A stretch of 64,000 nt of DNA, taken from G942493375 sp942493375. GTDB lineage: Bacteria > Armatimonadota > UBA5829. Each line of letters begins with the position of its first letter. The stretch's first letter is position 1. A model generated the notes under the pieces. The model was not told the origin of the DNA. It was given only the letters and a program-made list of their open reading frames with translations, and did not search any database. Positions 36,496-45,527 of the stretch are shown in pieces. Both the position numbers and the translations under genes were made by a program. Where the stretch lies: positions 5,518,001 to 5,582,000 of the forward strand of contig OW818698.1 of the NCBI GenBank assembly GCA_942493375.1, read 5' to 3'.

Positions 36496-37287
36496 ATGGT
36501 TATCGACATCCATGGACACTTGGGAAATATCAATCAGGCTCCTTTCTGGGCGGCAGATGCTGCAAAGCTGGAGGAATACTGCGATAAGTCAGGCGTAGAC
36601 ACGCTCTGTGTTTCTTCGTCTAAATCCCTGATGTACGATACCGCTGAAGGAAACAAAGATCTTGATGCTGCCCTCAAAAGCAGCACCAGAATCCTTGGAT
36701 ATGTAGTGGTAAATCCGGTGTTCCCCGAAACAGAGAATGAATTGCGCCTTTTAGAGGAAAACCCGAAATTCAGAGGAGTAAAAGTCCATCCGGATTACCA
36801 CGGCTACGATATGGCGTCTCTGTCAGTAGTAAGGTTCCTGGACCGTATTGCAGATAGAGTTGATCTGATGCTGTTTCATGTGTCCTGCATGCCTGGAACC
36901 GGTTTTGCAGATGCAGTGAGAATTGCGCAATTTGCAAAGCGGCATCCCAAAACTAACTTTGTCCTGGCGCACATGGCAGGTATATTCCAAAATGGCAACT
37001 ATCCATATTTTCCAAATATGCAGGGGCTTGAAGCAGTTTCAGAAATGCAACTGGACAATGTATATATCGATACCGCTCATTATTTAATGTATGTCTACCC
37101 GGGTGTAATGGAAAAGATGGTCGATCTTGCAGGGCCTGACCATATCGTCTTCGGAACAGATACCCCTCTCCAGGGGCCAATGCAAATGAAATTCGCGATC
37201 GATACAATCCAGGCACTGAGCATTTCCGAAAACGACAAGGATAAAATATTGCATGGTAATGCGAAACGACTATTGAGATTAAGTTGA
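36496..37287 (+). CDS. TIM-barrel amidohydrolase (amidohydrolase-2 family)
   Basis: This 263-residue cytoplasmic enzyme starts one base after the preceding stop codon, with its ribosome site GAGGT inside the upstream gene. It has the amidohydrolase-2 metal pattern: DIHGH with H6 and H8 on strand 1, then GVKVHPDYHG, DLMLFHVSC, FVLAHMAG and the catalytic Asp in IVFGTDTPLQGP. Family members hydrolyse or decarboxylate cyclic amides and aromatic acids with one divalent metal. Together with the creatinase-like protein it would form a two-step cytoplasmic module for a small amide- or guanidine-type compound; the substrate is not deducible from sequence. Confidence 0.85.
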   Translation: MVIDIHGHLGNINQAPFWAADAAKLEEYCDKSGVDTLCVSSSKSLMYDTAEGNKDLDAALKSSTRILGYVVVNPVFPETENELRLLEENPKFRGVKVHPDYHGYDMASLSVVRFLDRIADRVDLMLFHVSCMPGTGFADAVRIAQFAKRHPKTNFVLAHMAGIFQNGNYPYFPNMQGLEAVSEMQLDNVYIDTAHYLMYVYPGVMEKMVDLAGPDHIVFGTDTPLQGPMQMKFAIDTIQALSISENDKDKILHGNAKRLLRLS

Positions 37288-37318
37288 CTGCAGTAAAGAC
37301 TCCAGCAGTATCGGGATT

Positions 37319-37343
37319 GTCATCCTTCGTTCCTCAGGATGAC
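37319..37343. repeat. Repeat family A, 25-bp mini copy 2
   Basis: The sequence GTCATCCTTCGTTCCTCAGG plus ATGAC is the same junction as at 23210-23234 and represents a full element deleted between its two ATCC tetramers. Confidence 0.75.
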
Positions 37344-37373
37344 AATGTTCCCATATTTCTGATCTGTTACTTG

Positions 37374-37402
37374 TTGACATCACCCACCCAATAGAATATG
37401 CT
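37374..37402 (+). promoter_or_regulatory. Sigma-70-type promoter of the second DUF4091 gene
   Basis: TTGACA at 37374-37379 and TATGCT at 37397-37402 are separated by exactly 17 bases. The -10 box ends 32 bp upstream of the start codon at 37435. This is the best promoter match I found in the window and indicates that the DUF4091 gene can be transcribed on its own. Confidence 0.7.
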
Positions 37403-37434
37403 CTACAATAATCGGTTGTTGTAGAGGTAGTGTT

Positions 37435-40050
37435 ATGCGGTTGTTGATGTTGGTTTGTGCTGTTCTTTTAGTTTCCAGTCTGGCTTATGCAGATAAGGTT
37501 GAACTTAAACCATTTTTATATACTCAAGACTTTGAAGAGCAGGATCCGGTTCCAACGCAGCCCTGGGCAGTTGGGGCACAGTATAAGATCAACTTCCAGG
37601 GGTTGACTACTGAAAAGGCACATACTGGCAGACAATCATACAAGGTTGATGTCACGTTCGAGAGTGGTAACTATCTATACTTCAACATTCCTCTAAACAC
37701 TCCCATCCAGGGCAAGTTTATGTTCTCCGCCTATGTATATGTACCTGATGAAAACCAGGGAAGAGTAGGAACTGGAGTTAACTTTGCCTTTCCGCCGACT
37801 ACACTATCCGGATGCGGTCCCCTGAATGGTGAGACATTTACAAATACTAATGGTGAATGGAAGCATGTCCAGGGAGATCTCGTTCTAGAGGGCAAACGTA
37901 CATCAGTTGGTGTGATTCTTCAGAATATGTGGGGGATTACGACTGAGGAGATGACAGGTAGTGATGTGCCCGGCAAGGAACTTATTGGGATCAGTGTTGA
38001 CCGGATAGGCATTTTCCTGCTTGGTGAGATGGGGAAGCGCGTTGTAATGTATCTGGATGATATTAAGATCGAGGGACAAGCACCGGACAGTTCAGCATAT
38101 GGATCTGCACTGCAGGCCCGATGGGCTCCGATTAAGGCAAGAGTGGCAAAGAAGATGGCATCCTGGAGCAAGGCATTTCTTCAGGTTGATCAGGAATTGT
38201 CCCGTATTAAACTACTCGATAATGATACAACAGAACTGAAAAAAGAAGCACAGGCTAATCTAGCAACAGCCAGGAAAAGATTCGATGCAGCCGGCAAAAA
38301 ACCTTACCTTGAACAGGCTGATCAGATATATATAGATGGAGTACTCAAGCAAATCGCCAGTATGGTTACATATATCAAACAAACAGCATCCGGCAAGTCA
38401 AAGTTTACAGGCATTCGGGTAGCTGTTGTACCAGCGGTTTCAGACATAAAGATATTCCCTACAGATAGTTTTATGCCGGGTAAGGTATCTGATACTATCA
38501 CAATTTCAGCTTGCCCGGGTGAGATAACATCAGGGAGTTTTATTGTAAGACCAAATGTAGATATATACTCACTTCTGGCAACTCCAGGCGACTTAAAAAG
38601 CAGCAAAGGCGTGATCAGTGCATCGAGCATAGACATAAAACTGGTCAAGTGCTGGTATCAGGCAGGAACCGCATGGCAGGATGTCGCGCAGGACAAGTCT
38701 CACCGTATACTTGTTCCGGAACTCCTGTTGAATGATGACAAATTGATAAAAGTGGATTTCAACAAGCAGGATAATTATCTGAGGGGCAGCTTCAAGGATG
38801 GTGAAAGGTATATATGGATCAGCGATTCATCGATATCAGTTTCAGATAGTATTACCCACTCCATTCAGGATTATCCTGTATCAGATTCGTCGAAACTGTT
38901 GCCGGTATCATTGAAAGCCAGGACAAATCAACAGTATTGGATCACAATAAAGGTGCCGGCTAATGCAAAAGCTGGAAAATATTCAGGACGTATTACTCTT
39001 TCGGATGGCAGAAAAACTCTTGGCAGTCTGAAACTGCAATTTACCGTTCTGCCATTCAAATTGGATCCTCCCTACTACATTTCATCGGTTTACTACAGAG
39101 GTGTTTTAGGCAGAGGCTGGGAGCAGGGAAGCATTGGGTCGGAATTTAAGAGTGAGCAGCAGCTTGAGGCTGAAATGCGTGATTTGGTAGAACACGGAGT
39201 GGATAATCCGACTGTTTATCAGGGCATTGGCGACAAGGAACTGTTGGATAAATATCTCAAACTACTGCACAAAGCTGGATCTAAAAGTAAGTCACTGTAT
39301 AGTCTCGGTACAGGCCTCAGTGCATTCAAGTTTACAACTCCTGAAGGATTGAGTGCATTCAAACAGGCTTGCATAGATACTAAGGCCTTCTGCAAGCAAT
39401 ACGGCATACATGACTTATATGTGTATGGTGTTGATGAGGCCACCGGAGAAGTGCTGTCGTCTCAGCGCAAAGCCTTTGCTGCAGCGCACGAAGCAGGTGT
39501 AAAGCTGTTTGTTGCCGGGTACGCCGGGACTTTCGATGCTGTTGGGGATTTGCTTGATATTCTTGTCTATGCTCATATTCCCTCTGCTGCGGAGGCGAAG
39601 AAATGGCATTCGGTTAAGCATTCGATATGGAGTTACGCCAACCCACAGGCAGGTGTAGAGAATCCTCTGGCATATCGTCGTAATTATGGTCTTCTGCTCT
39701 GGAGACAGAACTTCGATGGAGCTTGCACATACGCCTATCAACACGCTATGGGCAGTATTTGGAATGACTTCGACGATATCACCTACCGTGATCTCTGTTT
39801 TACCTATCCAACAACAACCGGAGTTATAGATACCATAGCCTGGGAGGGATATCGTGAGGGTGTGAATGATGTAAGATACCTGACCACACTCCTCAACGCC
39901 ATCAAAAGGACCAGATCAACAGGCAAAACTGCAGCAGCAATAAACGCTGAGAAATACTTGAACAGTATTGATGTCCAAAACGGGGATCCTGATGTGACCC
40001 GCGCGGGACTGGTGAAGCAGATTATGTTGCTAAAAGGATCAGGCCGGTAA
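37435..40050 (+). CDS. Secreted DUF4091-type protein with a different N-terminal binding module
   Basis: The protein has 871 residues; AGAGGT lies upstream of the ATG. A signal peptide (LLMLVCAVLLVSSLAYA) leads into a jelly-roll module (residues about 25-215; YTQDFEEQDPVPTQPW, GRQSYKVDVTF, MYLDDIKIEG). A helical linker around residues 220-310 follows. The DUF4091-type part contains KLVKCWYQAGTAWQD, VPELLLNDDKLIKVDF, YVYGVDEATGEVL (likely catalytic acids), YRRNYGLLLWRQNFDG and DTIAWEGYREGVNDVRYL. These blocks match the paralogue at 23250-25589, but the N-terminal CBM9-like module of that protein is absent here. It is a probable extracellular glycosidase of unproven specificity. Confidence 0.75.
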   Translation: MRLLMLVCAVLLVSSLAYADKVELKPFLYTQDFEEQDPVPTQPWAVGAQYKINFQGLTTEKAHTGRQSYKVDVTFESGNYLYFNIPLNTPIQGKFMFSAYVYVPDENQGRVGTGVNFAFPPTTLSGCGPLNGETFTNTNGEWKHVQGDLVLEGKRTSVGVILQNMWGITTEEMTGSDVPGKELIGISVDRIGIFLLGEMGKRVVMYLDDIKIEGQAPDSSAYGSALQARWAPIKARVAKKMASWSKAFLQVDQELSRIKLLDNDTTELKKEAQANLATARKRFDAAGKKPYLEQADQIYIDGVLKQIASMVTYIKQTASGKSKFTGIRVAVVPAVSDIKIFPTDSFMPGKVSDTITISACPGEITSGSFIVRPNVDIYSLLATPGDLKSSKGVISASSIDIKLVKCWYQAGTAWQDVAQDKSHRILVPELLLNDDKLIKVDFNKQDNYLRGSFKDGERYIWISDSSISVSDSITHSIQDYPVSDSSKLLPVSLKARTNQQYWITIKVPANAKAGKYSGRITLSDGRKTLGSLKLQFTVLPFKLDPPYYISSVYYRGVLGRGWEQGSIGSEFKSEQQLEAEMRDLVEHGVDNPTVYQGIGDKELLDKYLKLLHKAGSKSKSLYSLGTGLSAFKFTTPEGLSAFKQACIDTKAFCKQYGIHDLYVYGVDEATGEVLSSQRKAFAAAHEAGVKLFVAGYAGTFDAVGDLLDILVYAHIPSAAEAKKWHSVKHSIWSYANPQAGVENPLAYRRNYGLLLWRQNFDGACTYAYQHAMGSIWNDFDDITYRDLCFTYPTTTGVIDTIAWEGYREGVNDVRYLTTLLNAIKRTRSTGKTAAAINAEKYLNSIDVQNGDPDVTRAGLVKQIMLLKGSGR

Positions 40051-40084
40051 ACATGAAATAGTTCAGTTTACTGTGAACTAACCT

Positions 40085-40142
40085 AAAGTCCGTTCGTGCT
40101 GAGTAGCGCAAAGCGCGTATCGAAGTATGAATGGACTTTAAA
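40085..40142. repeat. Repeat family D, full copy
   Basis: A 58-bp imperfect palindrome with AAAGTCCGTTCGTGCTGAG at the left and GTATGAATGGACTTT at the right, with GTAGCGCAAAGCGCGTATCG inside. The core matches 8395-8430. It lies just after the DUF4091 stop codon and may also act as a terminator. Confidence 0.65.
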
Positions 40143-40247
40143 CTCTCATAAAACTGAATTGTTACCAGGAACGCTCCTGTGTGTACTATTTCTCCTATTC
40201 ATGTATAATAATATGAATTCGAATTCTATTTCAGAGGATAACATCTC

Positions 40248-41407
40248 ATGACTAATCGAGAACGTATATTAGCAACACTAAACTACCAGCCGTGTGACCG
40301 GGTACCGGTGGTGCATTTTGGCTTTTTGGGAGAGACACTGCAGAAGTGGCATGCTGAGGGACATCTGAATGATGAGCAGTTCCGGGCAGCACAGGTCGGA
40401 GATCAGGATGTTTCTCTTGAAGCTCTGACCAAAAGGCTTGGTTTTGACTGTTCATACCACCGTGTATTTGGCCCGGATACGCGTATAAATCCTGCATTTG
40501 AATCCAAAATAATCGAAGAAATGCCTGATGGTGCTAAGAAGGTAATGACTGGTGCTGGAGTTGTAGTTATCCAGAAAGAAGGCGCCGGCAGCATTCCGAT
40601 GGAGTTTGACCACTTACTGAAAGGACGAAAAGAGTGGGATGAACTGTTCAAATCCAGACTTGAGTTCTTCGCAGACAGAGTAAACAAAGTTGCTGTCAAC
40701 TGTGAGACCGATATGAAGCTGTTCGATGAGGGCGGCCTTGAATATCTGAAGCAGACCGATCGGCAGGACCATTATCTGCTCCACTGCGGAAGCTTGTATG
40801 GGACATTGCGCGATTATATCGGTATGGAAAACCTCTGCTATCTGGCTGCTGACGATGAAGACTTGCTGATTGAGATGATCGATGTCAATGCTGAACTATG
40901 CTATCAGTGCACAAAGGCTACTCTTGAAACCGGTGCTAAGTTCGATATTGCCCATTTCTGGGAGGATATCTGCTTCAAAAACGGTCCCCTGGTAAACCCG
41001 AAGTTCTTTGCTGAGAAAATCGGTCCGCACTACAAACGGATCACAGAGCTGGTTAACAGCTATGGCATTAACCTGGTCTCACTCGACTGCGATGGGATGA
41101 TTGATACCCTGATCCCAACCTGGCTGGAAAATGGTGTAAACGTTATGTTCCCTATTGAAGTAGGCACGTGGGATGCCAGTATCGAACCATGGCGTGAAAA
41201 ATACGGAAAGCAGGTCCGAGGAGTCGGTGGTATGCGTAAATACACATTTGCTCTGGACTATGCTGCAATCGATGCGGAAGTCGAACGTCTGAAGAGGCTG
41301 GTTGATATGGGAGGCTACATCCCCTGTCCCGACCACCGAATAGCCGACGACGCCAAATGGGAAAACGTCCAATACTACTGCGAGAAACTGCGCAAAGCGT
41401 TTGGAGA

Positions 41408-41411
<4 letters not shown>
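40248..41411 (+). CDS. Uroporphyrinogen-decarboxylase-like (URO-D/MtaA-type) protein
   Basis: This 387-residue cytoplasmic protein begins TNRERILATLNYQPCDRVPV, the standard opening of the URO-D superfamily (R-E-R-x-L-x-x-L-x-x-x-x-x-D-R-x-P). It continues with DAIHFWEDIC-type metal-site strands (FDIAHFWEDICF) and INLVSLDCDGMIDTLIPTWLENGVNVMFPIEV, and ends GGYIPCPDHRIADD. Family members near GHs are not haem enzymes but are usually related to MtaA/CmuA cobamide methyltransferases or unknown transferases. The zinc-ligand C-x(1)-C pattern of MtaA is not evident, although LDCDG and IPCPDH supply Cys and His. The substrate is unknown. A TATAAT at 40204 may be its -10 box. Confidence 0.82.
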
Positions 41412-41540
<129 letters not shown>

Positions 41541-41594
41541 ACTGGTCTTAATCCAGGTGTTCGGATGATGATAATGGTTTTGGTTTAGCTATTC

Positions 41595-41625
41595 TGACTT
41601 CTGACTACTGTCTTCTGACTTCTTC
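41595..41625. repeat. Reverse-complement heptamer array
   Basis: The units TGACTTC, TGACTAC, TGTCTTC and TGACTTC are the complement of units in the array at 41408-41540. The array ends about 25 bp before the start codon of the DUF6259-type gene. Confidence 0.7.
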
Positions 41626-41649
41626 TTCCTGTATACAAGGAGCTTTACC

Positions 41650-44600
41650 ATGAAATATTTCTTGCTGCTATGTCTGCTCATTTCGTCGGGGATGGCTGTC
41701 GCTTCTCCGAAAATTGAGATCAAGGGTACAACGGTCAATATAAAGACCTCCCGCTATCAGGCTCGGGTGGATAAGGCTTCGCTTGTCTATTTCAGGGACA
41801 TAGTGGCAGGGGAGGACTGTTTGACTGCTGGTGGAACTCCGACCCCTTTTGTGCGTGTTGCACAGAATGGGGCTCCGGTTACCATACGGCCTGATAAGTC
41901 TACAAAATTCACTGTAAAAAAGACAACAGCCGACACTGTCAGATTTGTTGGAATGCTCAGCAGCGATTCTGGTAAGGTTCTGCTCTCTGTCGATGTCCGG
42001 GCTCTGGAAAATGAGCTTTTAATGTCCGGCACAGCTGTTACCCAGAGTCCTCTCAAAGGTATATCTACGATGGGTTTTACATCAGGACTTACCAACAAGC
42101 AGGGGAAAGTAATAGTTCCTACAATGGGGGGGATGGCGTACGATTGTAAAGGCCTCAAGTCTTCCCAGAACCTTGAGTGGCCGATCAGCTGGGAGGCTCC
42201 CATTGTTTTGGCCCAGGGACAAAAAGGTGGACTTCTGATCTGTGCCTTTGATCCTTTCAAGCATTACAAGAATACCCAGATCAACCCCACCGCAGATTCC
42301 TGGAGTATTGCTGTAGAGACCGAGAATCAATCTCCATTTGAGGATCTGACAAAGGTTACCTCACTTGTCTGGCACTTCAGACCCTACTCTGGAGACTGGC
42401 GAAACGGCGCTAAGATTTATAAGGACTGGTATACCAAGACCTTCAAGCCTGATGTCAATGAAGACCCCATATGGGCGAAGGATATACGGGCTGAGTTCCA
42501 CGGCGGTCCTGACCTCACAATGCCGGACACTCTTATTAAAAATGGCATAGATCCCAAACAGACTATAATCTATGTCCCTGACTGGCGGACATTCGGGTAT
42601 GATATCAACTATCCGGACTACACCCCCAGGCCTGATCTGGCGCCATTTGTCGAGAAAGCCCACAATCAGGGATTCAAGGTCATGCTGCACACAAACTATT
42701 TTGGTGTAGATCCCGCATCACCTCACTATCCGACGTTCAAACCATTCCAGCAGAAGAATAAGTATACGGGTGAGCTGTTATTCTGGGAGTGGACAATGTC
42801 TATCCCAAACACCAAGATCGCTTACACAGATGCAGCATCCTCCGAGTGGCGCAAGTTCTTTGTGGACAAGATGGTTGAGCTGGTTAAAAGGACCGGTGTG
42901 GATGCTTTGCATCTGGATCAGACCCTGTGTATTGTCAATGACAAAAACGGCCTGATTGAGGGCATGAACAATGCAGAAGGTGCGTTGCTCCTGCATAAAG
43001 AACTTAAAGCCGCTCTGCCGGGTGTTGTGATAAGTGGGGAGGGGCTTGATGAAGTTACCTCAGTCCACGAAGGCCTGGCCCAGCGGCATGTGCAGGGGAT
43101 TGACCATGTTAAGGGCACTTTTGATAAGCGTTTACTGAGCCAGTGCCATCCGATATCAGCCTACCTGTTTGGAACACGCACGAAGTCGTATGCATATCTG
43201 GGAACTCCCGGACCGGACAGCGATCAATTCTATATGGCGTGGTGTGATGCCTGGAGGCACTGGGGAGTGATCCACGGGTCAGGCTGGCCCGGCAGCGCTG
43301 CTCTGGAGAAACTCAATGGCGCAGCAAGTTACGAGTTCGATATCATCAAGACCATGCAGCAGTTCAAACTGGATCCTGCGATGGACGGGCCATGGCCAAA
43401 TAATGTAGATATGCCTTATGCCAATAAAAACGGCGACAAGTTTGCTTTTGTATCGGCGCCGGATGGGTGGTCGTTCAGCAAGTTGGGTGACTCACCAGTT
43501 GATTATGCCAGAGTTCTGACCGGAGTTGAGTCTACCGAGCGCCAGGGGACAGTTCCGGGTTCTCTTACCTATGATTCCCAAAAAGTTACAGGACTTGATC
43601 CTGAGAAATACTACACATGTTTACCGACACCGCGCGATATGAATGCATTCCATCTGGAAATTCAAGACTCAAGCTGTAGAGTTACTAACTGGGTGGTTAA
43701 CAAAGACATTGCCCTTGCCAAACTGGATACGGAGGGCATCCTGATGAGGTTCACTGATCTGATGGCATCTGGGAAACCTTTCTGGCAGCGTCCTGATGGT
43801 GTTCGTATTGAGCTGACTGGTGAAGTCTCTGATACTACCGGAGCTATATGTATGCCCAGAGGTAACGGACTGTTCATGCATCCACCATGGAAAGATGGCC
43901 AGATCAGAGAGAAAGGGATATTCGGGATGACTGGTATATCTTTTGCTCTCGATGTTCCAACAGGCAACTCCGTGCAGTTTGTTTCAGAATGTGGTATTGA
44001 CTCAGCAGCTACCGGCAAGACCGATGGGGCTGTCTTTACAGTTACTGCTAAATCCGGTGACATGCAACGCAGCACTGAAGTTATGGCTGGTACAGCTGCT
44101 CCGAAACCTTTGCAACTGGATTTGAGTGAGTTCGCAGGCAAACATGTTGATCTGGAAGTCACCATTAACCCCGGTCCGAAGAATGATGTCTCATTTGACT
44201 GGGGGCTCTTGAGCAATATCAAAGTGTTGAAATCAGAAACTCGAGATATGGCTTGCAAAGTTGTCTGGCCAGCAGGGATGACCCAGATGGTTGCTCCCAA
44301 CTACGTGCCTCTTGGTAATTCAGAAGCAGACAGAAAGTCCGACCTGAGAATCCGCTCCGGGCAGTCGGTTATGGCGGTCAGTTACACTCCGACTCCGGTC
44401 GCAGGTACGGTCAACCTTAGGGATCTGGATGCAAGAGATATGGCTGTGGTTTCAGGTTCAGAACAGCCTGTGTTCATCAAGGAACAACCCCTGACAAAAG
44501 AGACAGAGACTGTTGATGGAGTAGAGAAGCCTTCGCTGTTTGCCCATCCACCCTATAATGGCGTCCGTATTGTTAACTACTTCCTGACTCTACCAAAGGG

Positions 44601-44859
44601 ATCAAAGGCAAAGCTGACCGGTTATGCAGGCCTTAGAGCAAACTCGAAATCCACTGGAGTGCGGTTCCGCGTCTGGAAGAATGGGATAGAACTCTGGACA
44701 AAGAGTATTCTCCCGGCAGATGGTTGGGTGCCTATGGAAGCAGATCTTGGTGAGCAGACCGATACACCAATAATGCTGACCCTGGTTACGGATGCTGAAG
44801 GCAGTCACTACTACGACTGGTCAACCTGGGTAGACCCGGTATTGACTATAATCAAATAG
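41650..44859 (+). CDS. Secreted GH101-like (DUF6259-type) glycosidase
   Basis: The protein has 1069 residues with AAGGAG before the ATG and a signal peptide (YFLLLCLLISSGMAVAS). Residues about 20-260 are a galactose-mutarotase-like super-sandwich (GTTVNIKTSRYQARVDK). The barrel has the IYVPDWRTFGYDINYPDY entry, FKVMLHTNYFGVDP, a likely nucleophile in DALHLDQTLC (D423) and a likely acid/base in ISGEGLDEV (E464). The C-terminal third holds two NPCBM-like sandwiches with similar endings, GPKNDVSFDWGLL and AEGSHYYDWSTWVDP. The domain order parallels the DUF5696-type gene at 31916-35197, which carries its NPCBM-like module at the other end. It is probably an extracellular alpha-glycosidase; the substrate is unknown. 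Confidence 0.72.
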   Translation: MKYFLLLCLLISSGMAVASPKIEIKGTTVNIKTSRYQARVDKASLVYFRDIVAGEDCLTAGGTPTPFVRVAQNGAPVTIRPDKSTKFTVKKTTADTVRFVGMLSSDSGKVLLSVDVRALENELLMSGTAVTQSPLKGISTMGFTSGLTNKQGKVIVPTMGGMAYDCKGLKSSQNLEWPISWEAPIVLAQGQKGGLLICAFDPFKHYKNTQINPTADSWSIAVETENQSPFEDLTKVTSLVWHFRPYSGDWRNGAKIYKDWYTKTFKPDVNEDPIWAKDIRAEFHGGPDLTMPDTLIKNGIDPKQTIIYVPDWRTFGYDINYPDYTPRPDLAPFVEKAHNQGFKVMLHTNYFGVDPASPHYPTFKPFQQKNKYTGELLFWEWTMSIPNTKIAYTDAASSEWRKFFVDKMVELVKRTGVDALHLDQTLCIVNDKNGLIEGMNNAEGALLLHKELKAALPGVVISGEGLDEVTSVHEGLAQRHVQGIDHVKGTFDKRLLSQCHPISAYLFGTRTKSYAYLGTPGPDSDQFYMAWCDAWRHWGVIHGSGWPGSAALEKLNGAASYEFDIIKTMQQFKLDPAMDGPWPNNVDMPYANKNGDKFAFVSAPDGWSFSKLGDSPVDYARVLTGVESTERQGTVPGSLTYDSQKVTGLDPEKYYTCLPTPRDMNAFHLEIQDSSCRVTNWVVNKDIALAKLDTEGILMRFTDLMASGKPFWQRPDGVRIELTGEVSDTTGAICMPRGNGLFMHPPWKDGQIREKGIFGMTGISFALDVPTGNSVQFVSECGIDSAATGKTDGAVFTVTAKSGDMQRSTEVMAGTAAPKPLQLDLSEFAGKHVDLEVTINPGPKNDVSFDWGLLSNIKVLKSETRDMACKVVWPAGMTQMVAPNYVPLGNSEADRKSDLRIRSGQSVMAVSYTPTPVAGTVNLRDLDARDMAVVSGSEQPVFIKEQPLTKETETVDGVEKPSLFAHPPYNGVRIVNYFLTLPKGSKAKLTGYAGLRANSKSTGVRFRVWKNGIELWTKSILPADGWVPMEADLGEQTDTPIMLTLVTDAEGSHYYDWSTWVDPVLTIIK

Positions 44860-44860
44860 A

Positions 44861-44916
44861 TTGGAAGTTAAATTGTGGTGCAGGCTTCCAGCCTGCCTCC
44901 TTCCGGGTTTCTTAGG
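44861..44916. repeat. Repeat family C, copy 2
   Basis: A 56-bp stretch (TTGGAAGTTAAATTGTGGTG, then the palindromic core GCAGGCTTCCAGCCTGC, ending CTTAGG) closely matches 8181-8235. It starts one base after the DUF6259-type stop codon and fills most of the gap to the nitroreductase gene. Confidence 0.7.
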
Positions 44917-44956
44917 ATTACAATCTTTCGTTAAAATACTAGCAAGGAGCATACAA

Positions 44957-45466
44957 ATGGATTTATTCGAAGCTATTCAAAAACGCCATAGCTATAGAGC
45001 TGGTTATGTGGACAAGCCAGTGCCACGCGAGGATCTGGTAAAGATAGTCCAGGCTGGCATACAGGCGCCATCGGGTTGTAATTCTCAGTCGACAAGCTTT
45101 GTCATTGTTGATGATCCTGATACTATTAGCCAGATACGTGAACTCGTTCGTATGCCTGCACCTGCAGTGATTGCATGTATTATAGATCCAAGTCCAGTTT
45201 ACAAAGGGACAAATTTCGCACTGGAAGACTGTTCCGCAGCAGTTGAAAATATGCTGCTGGCAATCACAGCTATAGGTTATGCATCTGTCTGGCTTGATGG
45301 TGCAATAAGGGGAGTTGTCGGTGAGAAGATCGGCCAACTTCTTAACGTGCCGGAAGGCAAGACAGTTCAGGTTTTGCTACCCATAGGAATCCCGGAAGAG
45401 CAGGGGACACAACGGGAGCGGAAGCCATTTGACGAGAGGGCTTGGTTTAATAAATACGGTGGCTAA
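44957..45466 (+). CDS. Nitroreductase-family flavoprotein
   Basis: It encodes 169 residues from the ATG at 44957 with AAGGAG seven bases upstream; an earlier in-frame ATG at 44861 lies within repeat C and is rejected. The nitroreductase FMN site is visible: IQKRHSYRAGYVDKPVPREDL (R and S contacts of the FMN phosphate) and QAPSGCNSQSTSFVIVDD. A second contact region is ALEDCSAAVENMLLAITAIGYASVWL, with the dimer-interface helix, and the C-terminus ends with VLLPIGIPEE. It would reduce nitro, quinone or enone groups using NAD(P)H in the cytoplasm. It closes the plus-strand run begun at 26894. Confidence 0.88.
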   Translation: MDLFEAIQKRHSYRAGYVDKPVPREDLVKIVQAGIQAPSGCNSQSTSFVIVDDPDTISQIRELVRMPAPAVIACIIDPSPVYKGTNFALEDCSAAVENMLLAITAIGYASVWLDGAIRGVVGEKIGQLLNVPEGKTVQVLLPIGIPEEQGTQRERKPFDERAWFNKYGG

Positions 45467-45527
45467 GATGTGTTAAATTATTAGTCAATATACTGTATGA
45501 TAGACGATTTATAGATGAGGAATATAC

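Noticed and set aside
44861..44956. Earlier start of the nitroreductase at 44861
   Set aside because: The extra 32 codons coincide with repeat C and lack a ribosome site, while the ATG at 44957 has AAGGAG at proper distance.
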